A stretch of 38,396 bases of DNA from Planctomycetota bacterium (GCA_027623235.1 JAQBVJ010000069.1:1-38396); one strand, 5' to 3'. Positions 26,630 to 34,314 are shown, counted from the stretch's first letter. The notes: generated by a model from the sequence alone, not told the origin. Numbers and translations are program-made.

Positions 26630-27691
26630 ATGACAGATTGCCGCCGTGTCACGTTACTGCTTCTGCTTCCCGTCTTCCTGTCTGCCGCTGGTCAGAGCGC
26701 GAGCGCAGCCGACCCAGTTCGCGTCGGCATCATCGGGATCGACAACTATCAGTGCCTGGCGTTTACTCAGGGCTGGCACAAACCGCCTGAGGACACTCCC
26801 GAGTTGGCCGGACTGAAAGTGGTCGCCGCCTGGAAAGGCGGCAGCCCGGACCTGCCCGAAACCCTCGTCGATGTCGACCGCTGGGAACCGCACCTGATTA
26901 AGCAGGGCGTCACGATCGAAGATTCCATCGACGCCGTCCTGAAGAAGTGCGACGCCGTGATGATCATGACCGCAGACGGCCGGCCTCACTTGAAGCTGGC
27001 TGAACAGTGCCTCAAAGCCGGCAAGCCAACCTACATCGGCCGTCCGATGGCGGCGTCTCTGGAAGATGTGATCGCGATTTTCGACCTCGCGAAAAAGTAT
27101 GACACGCCTGTCTTTTCGTGCTCGCAGCATCGCTACAGCCCGGGTTTCATCGGGATGAGAAATCACCCGGAAGTCGGCGAGGTCATCGGTTGCAACGTCT
27201 TCGGCGGTTGCCCGCTCGTCGATCACCATCCCGACCTGTTCTGGCACGCCGTTCACAGTTTCGAAACGCTCTACACGATCATGGGGCCGGGAGCGGTCTC
27301 TGTGACGAGAGCGAAAACCGACGACACGGAACTCGTCACCGGCGTCTGGAAAGACGGCCGGATCGGCTCGTACCGAGGTATCCGTCGCGGCGCTCTCAAG
27401 TACAGCGCCACCGTGTTCGGAGACAAAGGAGTCGCTCCGGCGGGCATCTACGGTTACGCGGCACCGGTCAACGGAGTCGTCCCGAAAGACCGCTACAAGG
27501 GCTACGAAGGAGTCGCGGTCGAGATCGCAAAGTTCTACAAGACGCGAAAGCTGCCGATTCCGCCTGAAGAAACGATCGAACTTTTCGGTTTCATGGAAGC
27601 AGCCCACGAGAGCCATCGTCGAGGCGGGGTGCCGGTCCGCATCGACGAAGTCATCGCGAGGGCGAGAAAGAACCTCGCAGAACGGAAATAA
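26630..27691 (+). CDS. Exported Gfo/Idh/MocA-family oxidoreductase
   Basis: 353 residues from the ATG at 26630; the GTG at 26594 adds 12 residues ahead of a clear signal peptide (MTDCRRVTLLLLLPVFLSAAGQSASA). An NAD(P)-binding Rossmann start (VRVGIIGIDNYQ) and KKCDAVMIMTADGRPHLKLAEQCLKAGKPTYIGRPM follow, then a C-terminal alpha/beta part with DLFWHAVHSFETLYTIMGPG. The usual EKP motif, whose Lys is thought to act in catalysis, reads GRP here. Exported members of this family are abundant in planctomycetes and presumably act on sugars or cyclitols. It may be a catalytically altered member. A hairpin at 27708-27741 probably ends the transcript. Confidence 0.85.
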   Translation: MTDCRRVTLLLLLPVFLSAAGQSASAADPVRVGIIGIDNYQCLAFTQGWHKPPEDTPELAGLKVVAAWKGGSPDLPETLVDVDRWEPHLIKQGVTIEDSIDAVLKKCDAVMIMTADGRPHLKLAEQCLKAGKPTYIGRPMAASLEDVIAIFDLAKKYDTPVFSCSQHRYSPGFIGMRNHPEVGEVIGCNVFGGCPLVDHHPDLFWHAVHSFETLYTIMGPGAVSVTRAKTDDTELVTGVWKDGRIGSYRGIRRGALKYSATVFGDKGVAPAGIYGYAAPVNGVVPKDRYKGYEGVAVEIAKFYKTRKLPIPPEETIELFGFMEAAHESHRRGGVPVRIDEVIARARKNLAERK

Positions 27692-28095
27692 TTGAAGTCA
27701 CGCTGCGGGCCAACGCCGGCTGAGAACGTCGCGCGTTGGCCTCGTCTCGCCACGGAAAGCACCCAGGACGCAACCCGAAACGCTGATTCCGTTTGTCGAA
27801 CCGCTCATCTCGCAGAAGGCGAGCATCAAGAAATCAAGGCGTACTTTCTACGCCCACCGAGCAGCGAATCTGCCTGCGTCCACACATCGGCAAACCTGCG
27901 GGACTTCTTTGGCCTCAACAAGGGACCGGGCTCTTCGATCCCGTGTTTCTTGAATGCGCTACGACAAAGCTGACGTACGGGCGACTTCAGCAGGCTGAGT
28001 CTTGCAGGTGCCGCGCCATTTGCGGAAGAACCGCTCGCATCGGGTCAAGGTGCGGTCGCCAGCGGGCACTCATCATGCGAAGCGTGAGTGAGAGT
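27692..28095. other. Convergent intergenic region
   Basis: 404 bp between the oxidoreductase and regulator stop codons. Besides the hairpin at 27708-27741 I see no gene; short plus-strand open frames show no domain and one is a shadow of the regulator. A GAAGCGTGAGTGAGAG stretch near 28078 is faintly like the dispersed repeat core. Confidence 0.45.
27708..27741 (+). terminator. Hairpin after the oxidoreductase gene
   Basis: GGCCAACGC (27708-27716) and GCGTTGGCC (27733-27741) form a perfect 9-bp stem 16 bp after the stop codon. No T-run follows, so it may be a Rho-dependent or stability hairpin. Confidence 0.6.
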
Positions 28096-29265
28096 TCAAT
28101 CGCGTGGTCGCCTCGACGATTTGAACGATTCTTTCTTCAATCCGTGGCGCTGCATCATGTCGAACAGAGTGCGCGGGTTAAGGCCCGAGCGGTCGGCGAC
28201 TTCGCTCAGGTCGCCACGGGCTTCGACAAGGTGTTCATGCAGGTAGGTCAGTTCGGCCTGGGCCATCGTGGCACTTCGCACTGGCTTCCAGGGACGTTCC
28301 AGCCATTCCTCGGAAAGCTGAAGGTCAATTCCAATCAGACTGTCCCCCGGGACGTCGCTCGCAGAATGCACGAGTTCAAACGGCAGGTCGCGGAGGGTGA
28401 TCGTCGAGCCCTCGCACAGTAGAACTGCGCGTTCAACGACATTGATCAGTTCGCGGATGTTGCCCGGCCAGGAGTAGTCGCGGAGGGCGACCATGGCGTC
28501 GTCGCCGATTTCCGTGACGTTTCGACCCAGGCGTACTCGGAATTCTTCGAGGTACCGCTGCACGAGACCGGCCACGTCTTCCGGATGCTTGCGCAGTGGC
28601 GGGATATCGAGCGTCACGACACTCAGGCGATAGAACAGGTCGCTGCGGAACGAACCGTCTTTCACCGCATCACGCAGGTCGCGATTGGTCGCGGCCATCA
28701 CACGGACGTCGATCGGAATGGTGCGTTCGCTGCCCAGCCGCCGGATGCTCCGGTCCTGCAGCACGCCGAGCAGCTTGACCTGCAGATGCGGGGCCATTTC
28801 GCCAATCTCGTCCAGGAAGACCGTGCCTCCGTGCGCCAATTCGAAATAGCCACGGCGTGTCTTGTCGGCTCCGGTGAACGCGCCTTTTTCGTAACCGAAG
28901 AGTTCGCCTTCGAGCAGCGATTCCGGGAAGGCCGACAGAATGACCGGCACGAACGGTGCGTCCGCTCGCGGACTTTCGGCGTGGATCGCTCGGGCAAGCC
29001 GTTCCTTGCCGACGCCGGTTTCGCCGAGGACCAGCAGCGACGAATTCGGCTCCACCACACGCCGGACCACACGCAGAAACGATTCCATCCGCGGGTTGGA
29101 GGAAACGAAATCGGTCAGCGCTGGCAGGTCATCGACCGACCGCGAAGCCAGCTTGCGTGCGGCAATCGTCTTTTGACGACGTTCGATCAGAGCACGCACA
29201 GCATCGCGCAGGACGTCATCGGTGACGACTTCGTTCAGGACGGCGGCACAACCTGTCGCCAGCAA
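28096..29265 (-). CDS. Sigma-54 interaction AAA+ / Fis-type regulator, downstream half of split gene
   Basis: 389 residues from a TTG at 29265. The AAA+ domain has Walker A GETGVGKE (81-88), the sigma-54 contact loop GAFTGA (128-133), Walker B GTVFLDEIGE near 148 and the arginine-finger region RSDLFYRL, then WPGNIREL. A Fis-type helix-turn-helix closes it (GDLSEVADRSGLNPRTLFDMMQRHGL). It should open sigma-54 promoters. The first 35 residues (ATGCAAVLNEVVTDDVLRDAV) look like the end of a receiver-type domain whose start lies in the preceding minus-strand ORF, in the same frame across one TGA (29284-29286). GGAGGA lies just after that TGA, about ten bases before the TTG, so separate translation by restart is possible. 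Alternatives are a nonsense mutation or a sequencing error. Confidence 0.85.
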   Translation of the reverse strand: MLATGCAAVLNEVVTDDVLRDAVRALIERRQKTIAARKLASRSVDDLPALTDFVSSNPRMESFLRVVRRVVEPNSSLLVLGETGVGKERLARAIHAESPRADAPFVPVILSAFPESLLEGELFGYEKGAFTGADKTRRGYFELAHGGTVFLDEIGEMAPHLQVKLLGVLQDRSIRRLGSERTIPIDVRVMAATNRDLRDAVKDGSFRSDLFYRLSVVTLDIPPLRKHPEDVAGLVQRYLEEFRVRLGRNVTEIGDDAMVALRDYSWPGNIRELINVVERAVLLCEGSTITLRDLPFELVHSASDVPGDSLIGIDLQLSEEWLERPWKPVRSATMAQAELTYLHEHLVEARGDLSEVADRSGLNPRTLFDMMQRHGLKKESFKSSRRPRD

Positions 29266-29283
29266 CTTCGCCCGTTCCTCCGG

Positions 29284-29538
29284 TCACTCACCCTCCCACA
29301 CGACGACGATGTCCGGCGACTCGACGTGGTCGCGAATATGCGCGATGGACTCCTCGACCGGATCGGCCAGCACCGAATAGCTGACGATGACGGTATCCAC
29401 CGACGACTTCCGGTAGTGACCGATTGAGCCGCGGGCTTTGACCGCAGATGTCAATTCCACTCGCAAAGGCCGCAAGATGGATTCAAGCCGCGCCTGGAGT
29501 GCGGAGCATTCGGCAAGGATGTGGACATGGGTCAGCAT
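29284..29538 (-). CDS. Receiver-like N-terminal part of the split sigma-54 regulator
   Basis: 84 residues from the ATG at 29538 (MLTHVHILAECSALQARLE), preferred to a start at 29613 that adds 25 Arg/Ser-rich residues. The alternating strands (VHILAE, VDTVIVSYSVL, DIVVVWEGE) fit the first part of a response-regulator-like fold, but the usual phosphoacceptor Asp motif (DLxLP) is replaced by VSYSVL, so it is probably a pseudo-receiver. The frame ends in TGA and then continues open into the AAA+ part. Without that TGA the protein would be about 480 residues, a normal length for receiver-AAA+-Fis regulators. Confidence 0.7.
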   Translation of the reverse strand: MLTHVHILAECSALQARLESILRPLRVELTSAVKARGSIGHYRKSSVDTVIVSYSVLADPVEESIAHIRDHVESPDIVVVWEGE

Positions 29539-29681
29539 GTTGAAACGGCGTCCGAAGAGTCGGCGGCTGGCCGCCGAAATATGTGTGCGGCCTGAAGAGA
29601 GCAGAGCGGCCACTGTGACGGAACCTTGCTCAACCGGCTCTGGACAGTGGTTATAGAATGCGTTGTAGCCGTTATCGATGT

Positions 29682-29697
29682 CGGCACCCGAGTTGCA
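29682..29697 (+). promoter_or_regulatory. Sigma-54 (-24/-12) promoter match
   Basis: CGGCAC-CCGAG-TTGCA: GGCAC at 29683-29687, five bases, then TTGCA at 29693-29697. It matches the TGGCAC-N5-TTGCW consensus except for C in place of the first T. Oriented toward the PP2C-like gene, with a sigma-54 activator gene divergent next to it. Confidence 0.55.
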
Positions 29698-29950
29698 CTT
29701 TCGACAAATCTTCGCGCCGACGATTCAGGAACGGCACGGCAAAGCGCTCCTGGCGCCGGTGTGTACGCAAATCCGGAACACGTCTGGCCTGCCCGGTTCT
29801 GCTCGCCATCGTGTCGCGCGCCGCGACCGGGATGCTCGTTAACTTCCAGTGACGAGCCTGGATTGGGACCTGCCTGCCGGACTATCGGCGGGCTACACCC
29901 GAAAATCGCGACCATCTCTTGAGCGGCAAGGCACCTGCTGAAGATTGACT

Positions 29951-29967
29951 CTGCATAAACCATGCAG
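29951..29967. promoter_or_regulatory. Palindrome, possible regulator site
   Basis: CTGCAT-AAACC-ATGCAG, a perfect 6-bp inverted repeat with a 5-base centre, 105 bp before the PP2C-like start codon. It is the size of a dimeric regulator site, but a chance match is possible. Confidence 0.35.
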
Positions 29968-30071
29968 TGGAAAGCGTTTGCGACTCGCGTTGCCTCGGGC
30001 GTCGAAACCGGTACACAACTTGCTTTCTCCAGCGATGGCCAGCATTCAGCGGTTTCTCCGGAGTCGTTACG

Positions 30072-30797
30072 ATGAATTCACAAGCCTTTGGCCTGGCCGA
30101 CATCGGGCTCAAGCGAAAGAACAACGAAGACAGCTTCCTCATCAACGATCACCTGGGCCTGTACGTCGTCTGCGAAGGAATCGGCGGGGCCGCCGTCGGT
30201 GAGATTGCGTCGTGGAGTGCGGTCAACGCCATTGCGAAATACCTGCGAGAACATCGGGGTGAGCTCACTGACGGACTCCCGGACGACGTGAAAGATCAGG
30301 CCGAAGACGTCGTGGAAGAAGTTCGCGAGTTGAGCAAAACGTCTGTGAAACTCACTGCCCTGGGAACCACGCTGTCGCTGCTGATTGTTCAGAATGGAGT
30401 GGGGAATCTAGCGTACGTTGGTGACAGCCGAATCTACCTGATTCGAGGTACGAAGATTGCCCGATTGACGACCGACCACACCATGGCCATCGAAGTTGTT
30501 GAATCGGGATTGTGGACTCGGAAGCAGGCGGACCAAAGCAACCTCAGAAATGTTCTCACACGCAGTCTGAATCGAGAGGGCGTCGCGAAGGTTGAGACGC
30601 GGGCGATTCGCCTGCGTTCGGGTGACCGCCTGCGTCTCTGTTCATTCGGGTTGAGCAATTATTTTGAAACGGACTCACAAATCGTTGATCTGCTTAACGG
30701 AGTCGAGACTGCGGACGTTCCGCAGACACTGATCACCTTTGCCCGCGCGAGTAGCGGCCATGACAACATCACTGCGCTTGCCGTCCAGCTTGACTGA
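30072..30797 (+). CDS. PP2C-family protein with degenerate metal site
   Basis: 241 residues from the ATG at 30072 (MNSQAFGLADIGLKRKNNEDSF). A start at 29967 adds 35 residues unlike the family. Most PP2C motifs are present: RKNNEDSF (Glu19, Asp20), AVGEIAS, ALGTTLSLL, LAYVGDSRIYLI (Asp118), TTDHT, VLTRSL and GHDNITAL (Asp231). Two metal-binding aspartates differ: the D-G-M-G-G motif is E-G-I-G-G (Glu35), and the S-D-G-L motif is S-F-G-L (Phe192). In PP2C phosphatases these Asp hold the two catalytic Mn/Mg ions, so activity may be weak or lost and the protein could be a pseudophosphatase or binding module. It is followed on the same strand by the amidohydrolase-like gene (74 bp). Confidence 0.88.
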   Translation: MNSQAFGLADIGLKRKNNEDSFLINDHLGLYVVCEGIGGAAVGEIASWSAVNAIAKYLREHRGELTDGLPDDVKDQAEDVVEEVRELSKTSVKLTALGTTLSLLIVQNGVGNLAYVGDSRIYLIRGTKIARLTTDHTMAIEVVESGLWTRKQADQSNLRNVLTRSLNREGVAKVETRAIRLRSGDRLRLCSFGLSNYFETDSQIVDLLNGVETADVPQTLITFARASSGHDNITALAVQLD

Positions 30798-30871
30798 CCT
30801 CGGCGAATGACAGCGGCCAATGACATCTGACCCGGGAACCAAGTCCCCCTGCTTTCAAGGATTCGACGACC

Positions 30872-31690
30872 ATGACCGATCACGAAGGAACGCCGATCTG
30901 GCGACTGCATGTTGGAGATGGCCCGCTGGTGGCGACGGCAGTCCACGACGGGCATGAGGCTCGGCCGGAAGTGGCCGAGCGTTTCGCACTCGACGATGCC
31001 GGACGGTTGCGCGAAGAAGATCCGTGGACGGCGGAATGGGCGATGATCGCGCCAACGCGCGTCGTCGGACTGCGGTCGCGATTTGAGGTTGATCTGAACC
31101 GGGCTCGCGAGAAGTGCGTGTACCGAGTTCCGGAAGATGCCTGGGGCCTGCAGGTCTGGGACGGAGAACTTCCCGATGACGTCGCGACTCGATCGCTCGA
31201 CGAATACGACGCGTTCTATAAGGCGCTGGGCGAACTCTACGGAGAACTTGCCGAAGCACACGGTCGCTTCGTCGTGTTCGATCTGCACACGTACAACCAT
31301 CGGCGAAACGGACCCGATGGACCGGAAGCTGATCCGGGGGGCAATCCGCAGGTCAACATCGGCACGGGCACGCTGCGGGATCGGTCAGTCTGGGCCGGCG
31401 TGATTGATCGTTTCATCGGCGATCTGTCCGCGTTCGACTTTCCCGGCGGAAAACTCGACGTGCGGGAAAACGTCAAGTTCTTCGGCGGCAACTGCGGAAG
31501 GTGGGCTCACGAGACGTTTCCGGATGCGGCGTGCGTGCTGTCGATCGAATTCAAAAAGTTCTTCATGGACGAATGGAGCGGCGAGCCGAACTCGGAACTC
31601 GTGGACGCCATCACTGCGGCGCTGAAGTCGACCATCCCGGGAGTCCTGGAAGAGCTGCAGCGTGTCTCGTCTGCGGACGTACGCAAGTAA
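30872..31690 (+). CDS. N-formylglutamate amidohydrolase-family protein
   Basis: 272 residues. Start ATG at 30872 with AAGGA (30857-30861). Family features are AVHDGHEARPE (His25, His28), REEDPWTAEWA, RSRFEVDLNRAREKCVY, VVFDLHTYNHRR and the C-terminal VLSIEFKKFFMDEWSG. Family members hydrolyse N-acyl glutamate or related amides with a zinc-type site. No histidine-degradation genes are nearby, so the usual Hut role is unlikely. In other bacteria such genes occur next to GshB-like ATP-grasp genes, as here, which suggests a peptide or amino-acid conjugate as substrate. That link is inferred from context. Confidence 0.85.
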   Translation: MTDHEGTPIWRLHVGDGPLVATAVHDGHEARPEVAERFALDDAGRLREEDPWTAEWAMIAPTRVVGLRSRFEVDLNRAREKCVYRVPEDAWGLQVWDGELPDDVATRSLDEYDAFYKALGELYGELAEAHGRFVVFDLHTYNHRRNGPDGPEADPGGNPQVNIGTGTLRDRSVWAGVIDRFIGDLSAFDFPGGKLDVRENVKFFGGNCGRWAHETFPDAACVLSIEFKKFFMDEWSGEPNSELVDAITAALKSTIPGVLEELQRVSSADVRK

Positions 31691-31840
31691 CCGCCACGGC
31701 GCGCGGGCAGACGCTTTTGAAGACAGACGCAAACTGGCTCTGACGGGGCGATCCAGAATGGAGCTGAAGCGGCTGCAGGGCGGAAACGGATTGGTGGTGG
31801 AACTCGTGACAGATGCCTCGCAGGCGAAAGGACTCGAACA

Positions 31841-32872
31841 ATGAGACTGGGAATTGTCGTCAACGTCATGGACAGCAGTGAGAAGGGCGCGACCACGTAC
31901 CGAATGGCCGCGGACGCGGTCAGCGCGGGCCACGAAGTCTGGCTGATGAGTACCGGTAATCTGGCCTACAACCCGGATGATACCGTCGGTGCTTTCGCAC
32001 GGTCCGTGCCGCCGGGGAAATACACGTCGGAGAAGTTCCTCAACGTCTTCAACAGCGACAAGGCCACGAACAAGTGGATCACGCTCGACGATCTGGACGT
32101 GCTGCTGCTGCGGAACAATCCGTCGGTGCAGAAAGCCTGGGCGCAGTCGGCGGCGATTCACTTCGGTCGACTGGCCATGCGGCATGGCGTGATCGTGCTG
32201 AACGATCCCAACGGCCTGTCCAAGGCGATGAACAAGCTGTACCTGCAGACGTTCCCCGAACCGGTGCGCCCGCGGACGCTGGTCACACGCAGCCTGAGTC
32301 GCATTGAGAAATTTCTCGAAGAGGAAGGCACCGTTATTCTGAAACCGCTGCAGGGGTCGGGCGGCGCGGGGGTGTTCATCCTGCGCGACAATGAGGAACA
32401 GAACCTCGAAGACATCTTCGATTCGGTCAGTCGCGACGGCTACGTGATCGCTCAGGAGTACCTGCCAGCCGCCGCGGAAGGCGACACACGGCTGTTTCTG
32501 ATGAACGGGGTTCCGCTGCAATACAAAGGCAAATATGCCGCCTTTCGTCGGATTCGCACGGGTGACGACATCCGCAGCAACATTCACGCGGGCGGCCGAC
32601 TGCGCCGCGCGGAACTCAACGACACGATGTTTCAACTTGCGGAAATGGTCCGCCCGCGACTGGTCGAAGACGGCATGTTTCTGGTCGGTCTGGACATCGT
32701 GGGCGACAAGCTGATGGAGATCAACGTGTTCAGCCCCGGCGGCTTCGGCAGTGCGCAGATGTTTGAGAAAGTCAATTTCACACACGCCGTGCTGGAAGCT
32801 CTCGAACGCAAGGTCGATTACATGCGCTACTACCGTCGCAACTTCAGCAACGTGGAACTGGCGACACTTTAG
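31841..32872 (+). CDS. ATP-grasp ligase, glutathione synthase-like, copy 1
   Basis: 343 residues; ATG at 31841, AAAGGA at 31827-31832. Layout follows GshB: an N-terminal Rossmann-like domain (MRLGIVVNVMDS ... DLDVLLLRNNPS), the central lid with VILKPLQGSGGAGVF (Lys168 contacts ATP), RSNIHAGG near 245, and the metal-binding GDKLMEINVFSPGG (Glu293, Asn295). Enzymes of this group join a carboxyl group to an amine using ATP. The partner substrate differs between families and cannot be read from sequence. A very similar gene follows (copy 2); by eye about half of the residues are identical. The N-formylglutamate amidohydrolase-like gene precedes it by 150 bp. Confidence 0.88.
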   Translation: MRLGIVVNVMDSSEKGATTYRMAADAVSAGHEVWLMSTGNLAYNPDDTVGAFARSVPPGKYTSEKFLNVFNSDKATNKWITLDDLDVLLLRNNPSVQKAWAQSAAIHFGRLAMRHGVIVLNDPNGLSKAMNKLYLQTFPEPVRPRTLVTRSLSRIEKFLEEEGTVILKPLQGSGGAGVFILRDNEEQNLEDIFDSVSRDGYVIAQEYLPAAAEGDTRLFLMNGVPLQYKGKYAAFRRIRTGDDIRSNIHAGGRLRRAELNDTMFQLAEMVRPRLVEDGMFLVGLDIVGDKLMEINVFSPGGFGSAQMFEKVNFTHAVLEALERKVDYMRYYRRNFSNVELATL

Positions 32873-32935
32873 AGACATTGGGTCTCTACGCTCGCCTGAG
32901 CGTCGGGGGCCGAACAGCCGCCGTCTGAAGACGGC
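32871..32935. repeat. Three consecutive hairpins between the ATP-grasp genes
   Basis: AGAGAC/GTCTCT (32871-32887), ACGCTC/GAGCGT (32888-32903) and GCCGTCT-GA-AGACGGC (32920-32935) lie end to end after copy 1. The last two resemble dispersed planctomycete repeats. They may end or stabilise the first transcript and so tune the ratio of the two ligases. Confidence 0.7.
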
Positions 32936-32984
32936 AGCGACTGTTTGAACGGCGAACTGGAACGTTTCTTGAAAGGACTTCCAA

Positions 32985-34031
32985 ATGAAAATCGGATTCA
33001 TTGTGAACGACGTGATGACCGAACAGCCCGGGTTTACGACCGTGCGGCTGGCTCACGAAGCGCATCAACAAGGCCACGAGGCTTACCTGATGGGTGTCGG
33101 CGATCTGGCGTACGATCCAGACGAGAACATTCGGGCGCGGGCGCGCTGTGTGCCGAAGGACAAGAAGTACAAGACCCACGAGTCCTACCTGACGGAACTG
33201 CATGGCAAGAAGGGCGTCACTGAGCGCATCACAGTGGACGATCTCGACGTATTGATGCTGCGGAACGTCCCGTCGGACGATTACATCAACCGTCCCTGGG
33301 CCGCAGGGACGGCCGCCGAGTTCGGCCGTGTGGCGATGCGCCGCGGTGTGGTCGTCGTGAACGATCCGAACGGTCTGGCGAAGGCATCGACCAAGATGTA
33401 CTTCCAGCTTTTCCCCGAAGAAGTCCGCCCACGCACACTGATCACTCGCGACCGCGAAGAGATTAAGGCTTTCGCCAAAGCGGAAGGACGCTGCGTTCTG
33501 AAACCGATGCAGGGTTCCGGCGGTGCAAGCGTGTTTCTGGTCCAGAAAAATGACATCCCAAACCTGAATCAGATGATCGACGCGGTCAGCCGCGACGGAT
33601 TCGTCATCTGTCAGGAGTACTTGACGGCCGCTGAAGAAGGCGACATGCGGTTGTTCGTCATGAATGGACGTCCGCTGCAGGTCAAAGGCAAATACGCTGC
33701 GTTCCGCCGAGTCCGTGGTGGCGGCGACATGCGCAGCAACATTCACGCTGGCGGCAAGCTGGCTCCGGCGGAAGTGACCGCGAAGGATCTCAAGATTGCC
33801 GAGATCGTCCGTCCCAAACTTGTCCAGGACGGGATGTTCCTGGTCGGCCTGGACATCGTTGGCGACAAACTGATGGAAATCAACGTCTTCAGTCCCGGCG
33901 GCCTCGGCAGCGCGCAGAAATTCACGAAGATCAACTTCAATCGCTACGTTGTTGACGCATTGAAACGCAAGGTCGACTATATGGGCTTCTACGGTCGCAA
34001 CTTCGACAATGTCGATATGTGTACGCTGTAG
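32985..34031 (+). CDS. ATP-grasp ligase, glutathione synthase-like, copy 2
   Basis: 348 residues; ATG at 32985 with AAAGGA at 32972-32977. The same order as copy 1: MKIGFIVNDVMTEQPGF at the N-terminus, DLDVLMLRNVPS, CVLKPMQGSGGASVF, MRSNIHAGGKLAP and GDKLMEINVFSPGG. Differences are concentrated in the N-terminal third, for example residues 11-20 and 48-75, and in the loop after the ATP Lys, so the two may handle different acceptors. This is a tandem duplication with divergence. A hairpin with a 9-bp stem (34060-34089) follows the stop codon. Product unknown. Confidence 0.88.
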   Translation: MKIGFIVNDVMTEQPGFTTVRLAHEAHQQGHEAYLMGVGDLAYDPDENIRARARCVPKDKKYKTHESYLTELHGKKGVTERITVDDLDVLMLRNVPSDDYINRPWAAGTAAEFGRVAMRRGVVVVNDPNGLAKASTKMYFQLFPEEVRPRTLITRDREEIKAFAKAEGRCVLKPMQGSGGASVFLVQKNDIPNLNQMIDAVSRDGFVICQEYLTAAEEGDMRLFVMNGRPLQVKGKYAAFRRVRGGGDMRSNIHAGGKLAPAEVTAKDLKIAEIVRPKLVQDGMFLVGLDIVGDKLMEINVFSPGGLGSAQKFTKINFNRYVVDALKRKVDYMGFYGRNFDNVDMCTL

Positions 34032-34059
34032 GTCGACGTCACGAAATCTGATGGCCGAA

Positions 34060-34089
34060 GAAGCCCGGTCTGTGAACAGGCCGGGCTTC
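34060..34089 (+). terminator. Hairpin after ATP-grasp copy 2
   Basis: GAAGCCCGG (34060-34068), 12-nt loop, CCGGGCTTC (34081-34089), a perfect 9-bp stem 28 bp after the stop codon. There is no long T-run, so it could be Rho-assisted. Confidence 0.7.
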
Positions 34090-34125
34090 CGGTCATTTGA
34101 GCCATTTCCGGAATGGATACGAGAA

Positions 34126-34308
34126 ATGAGTCTGAAGGAAGCCGGCGTGGCGGACGCAGATCTGGTGGTCGCCTGCACGAATCAGGATGAGATCAACCTC
34201 CTGACCGCAGCGTTTGCCAGAGTGAGGCTCGTACTGATGATGATCGGCCGGCTGGAAATATTTGCGGTGCTGGTTCTCTTCACACCGCGATTCTGGAAAG
34301 GGCACTAA
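34126..34308 (+). pseudogene. Deletion scar: TrkA fragment fused to TrkH C-terminus
   Basis: A 60-residue frame from the ATG at 34126. Residues 2-31 (LKEAGVADADLVVACTNQDE then INLLTAAFAR) match the second half of a TrkA NAD-binding domain. Residues 36-58 (LMMIGRLEIFAVLVLF then TPRFWK) match the last helix and terminus of TrkH, the potassium channel subunit. Both belong to the same Trk K+ uptake system, so the simplest explanation is a large in-frame deletion in a trkA-trkH gene pair that fused the two ends. No complete trk gene is in this window. It could be translated as a small membrane peptide, but a function is unlikely. It stops 6 bp before the next gene's ATG. Confidence 0.75.
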
Positions 34309-34314
34309 ACGCAA

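Larger units (their letters stand above)
29539..30071. other. Divergent intergenic region with sigma-54 promoter and palindrome
   Basis: 533 bp between the split regulator and the PP2C-like gene. It contains the sigma-54 promoter match (29682-29697) and a palindrome (29951-29967). Open frames here are Arg/Ser-rich and show no family. The leader from the promoter to the PP2C start would be about 360 nt. Confidence 0.5.

Noticed and set aside
29284..29286. TGA read as selenocysteine in the split regulator
   Set aside because: No SECIS-like hairpin directly after it, no redox Cys context, and regulators of this kind are not selenoproteins.
31758..31844. 28-codon frame overlapping the ATG of ATP-grasp copy 1
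   Set aside because: Too short, no likeness, and the ligase start has its own ribosome-binding site.
31385..33001. 538-aa minus-strand open frame, and a similar 430-aa one at 32886-34178
   Set aside because: They mirror the two ATP-grasp genes. Their mutual likeness simply follows from the paralogy on the coding strand.
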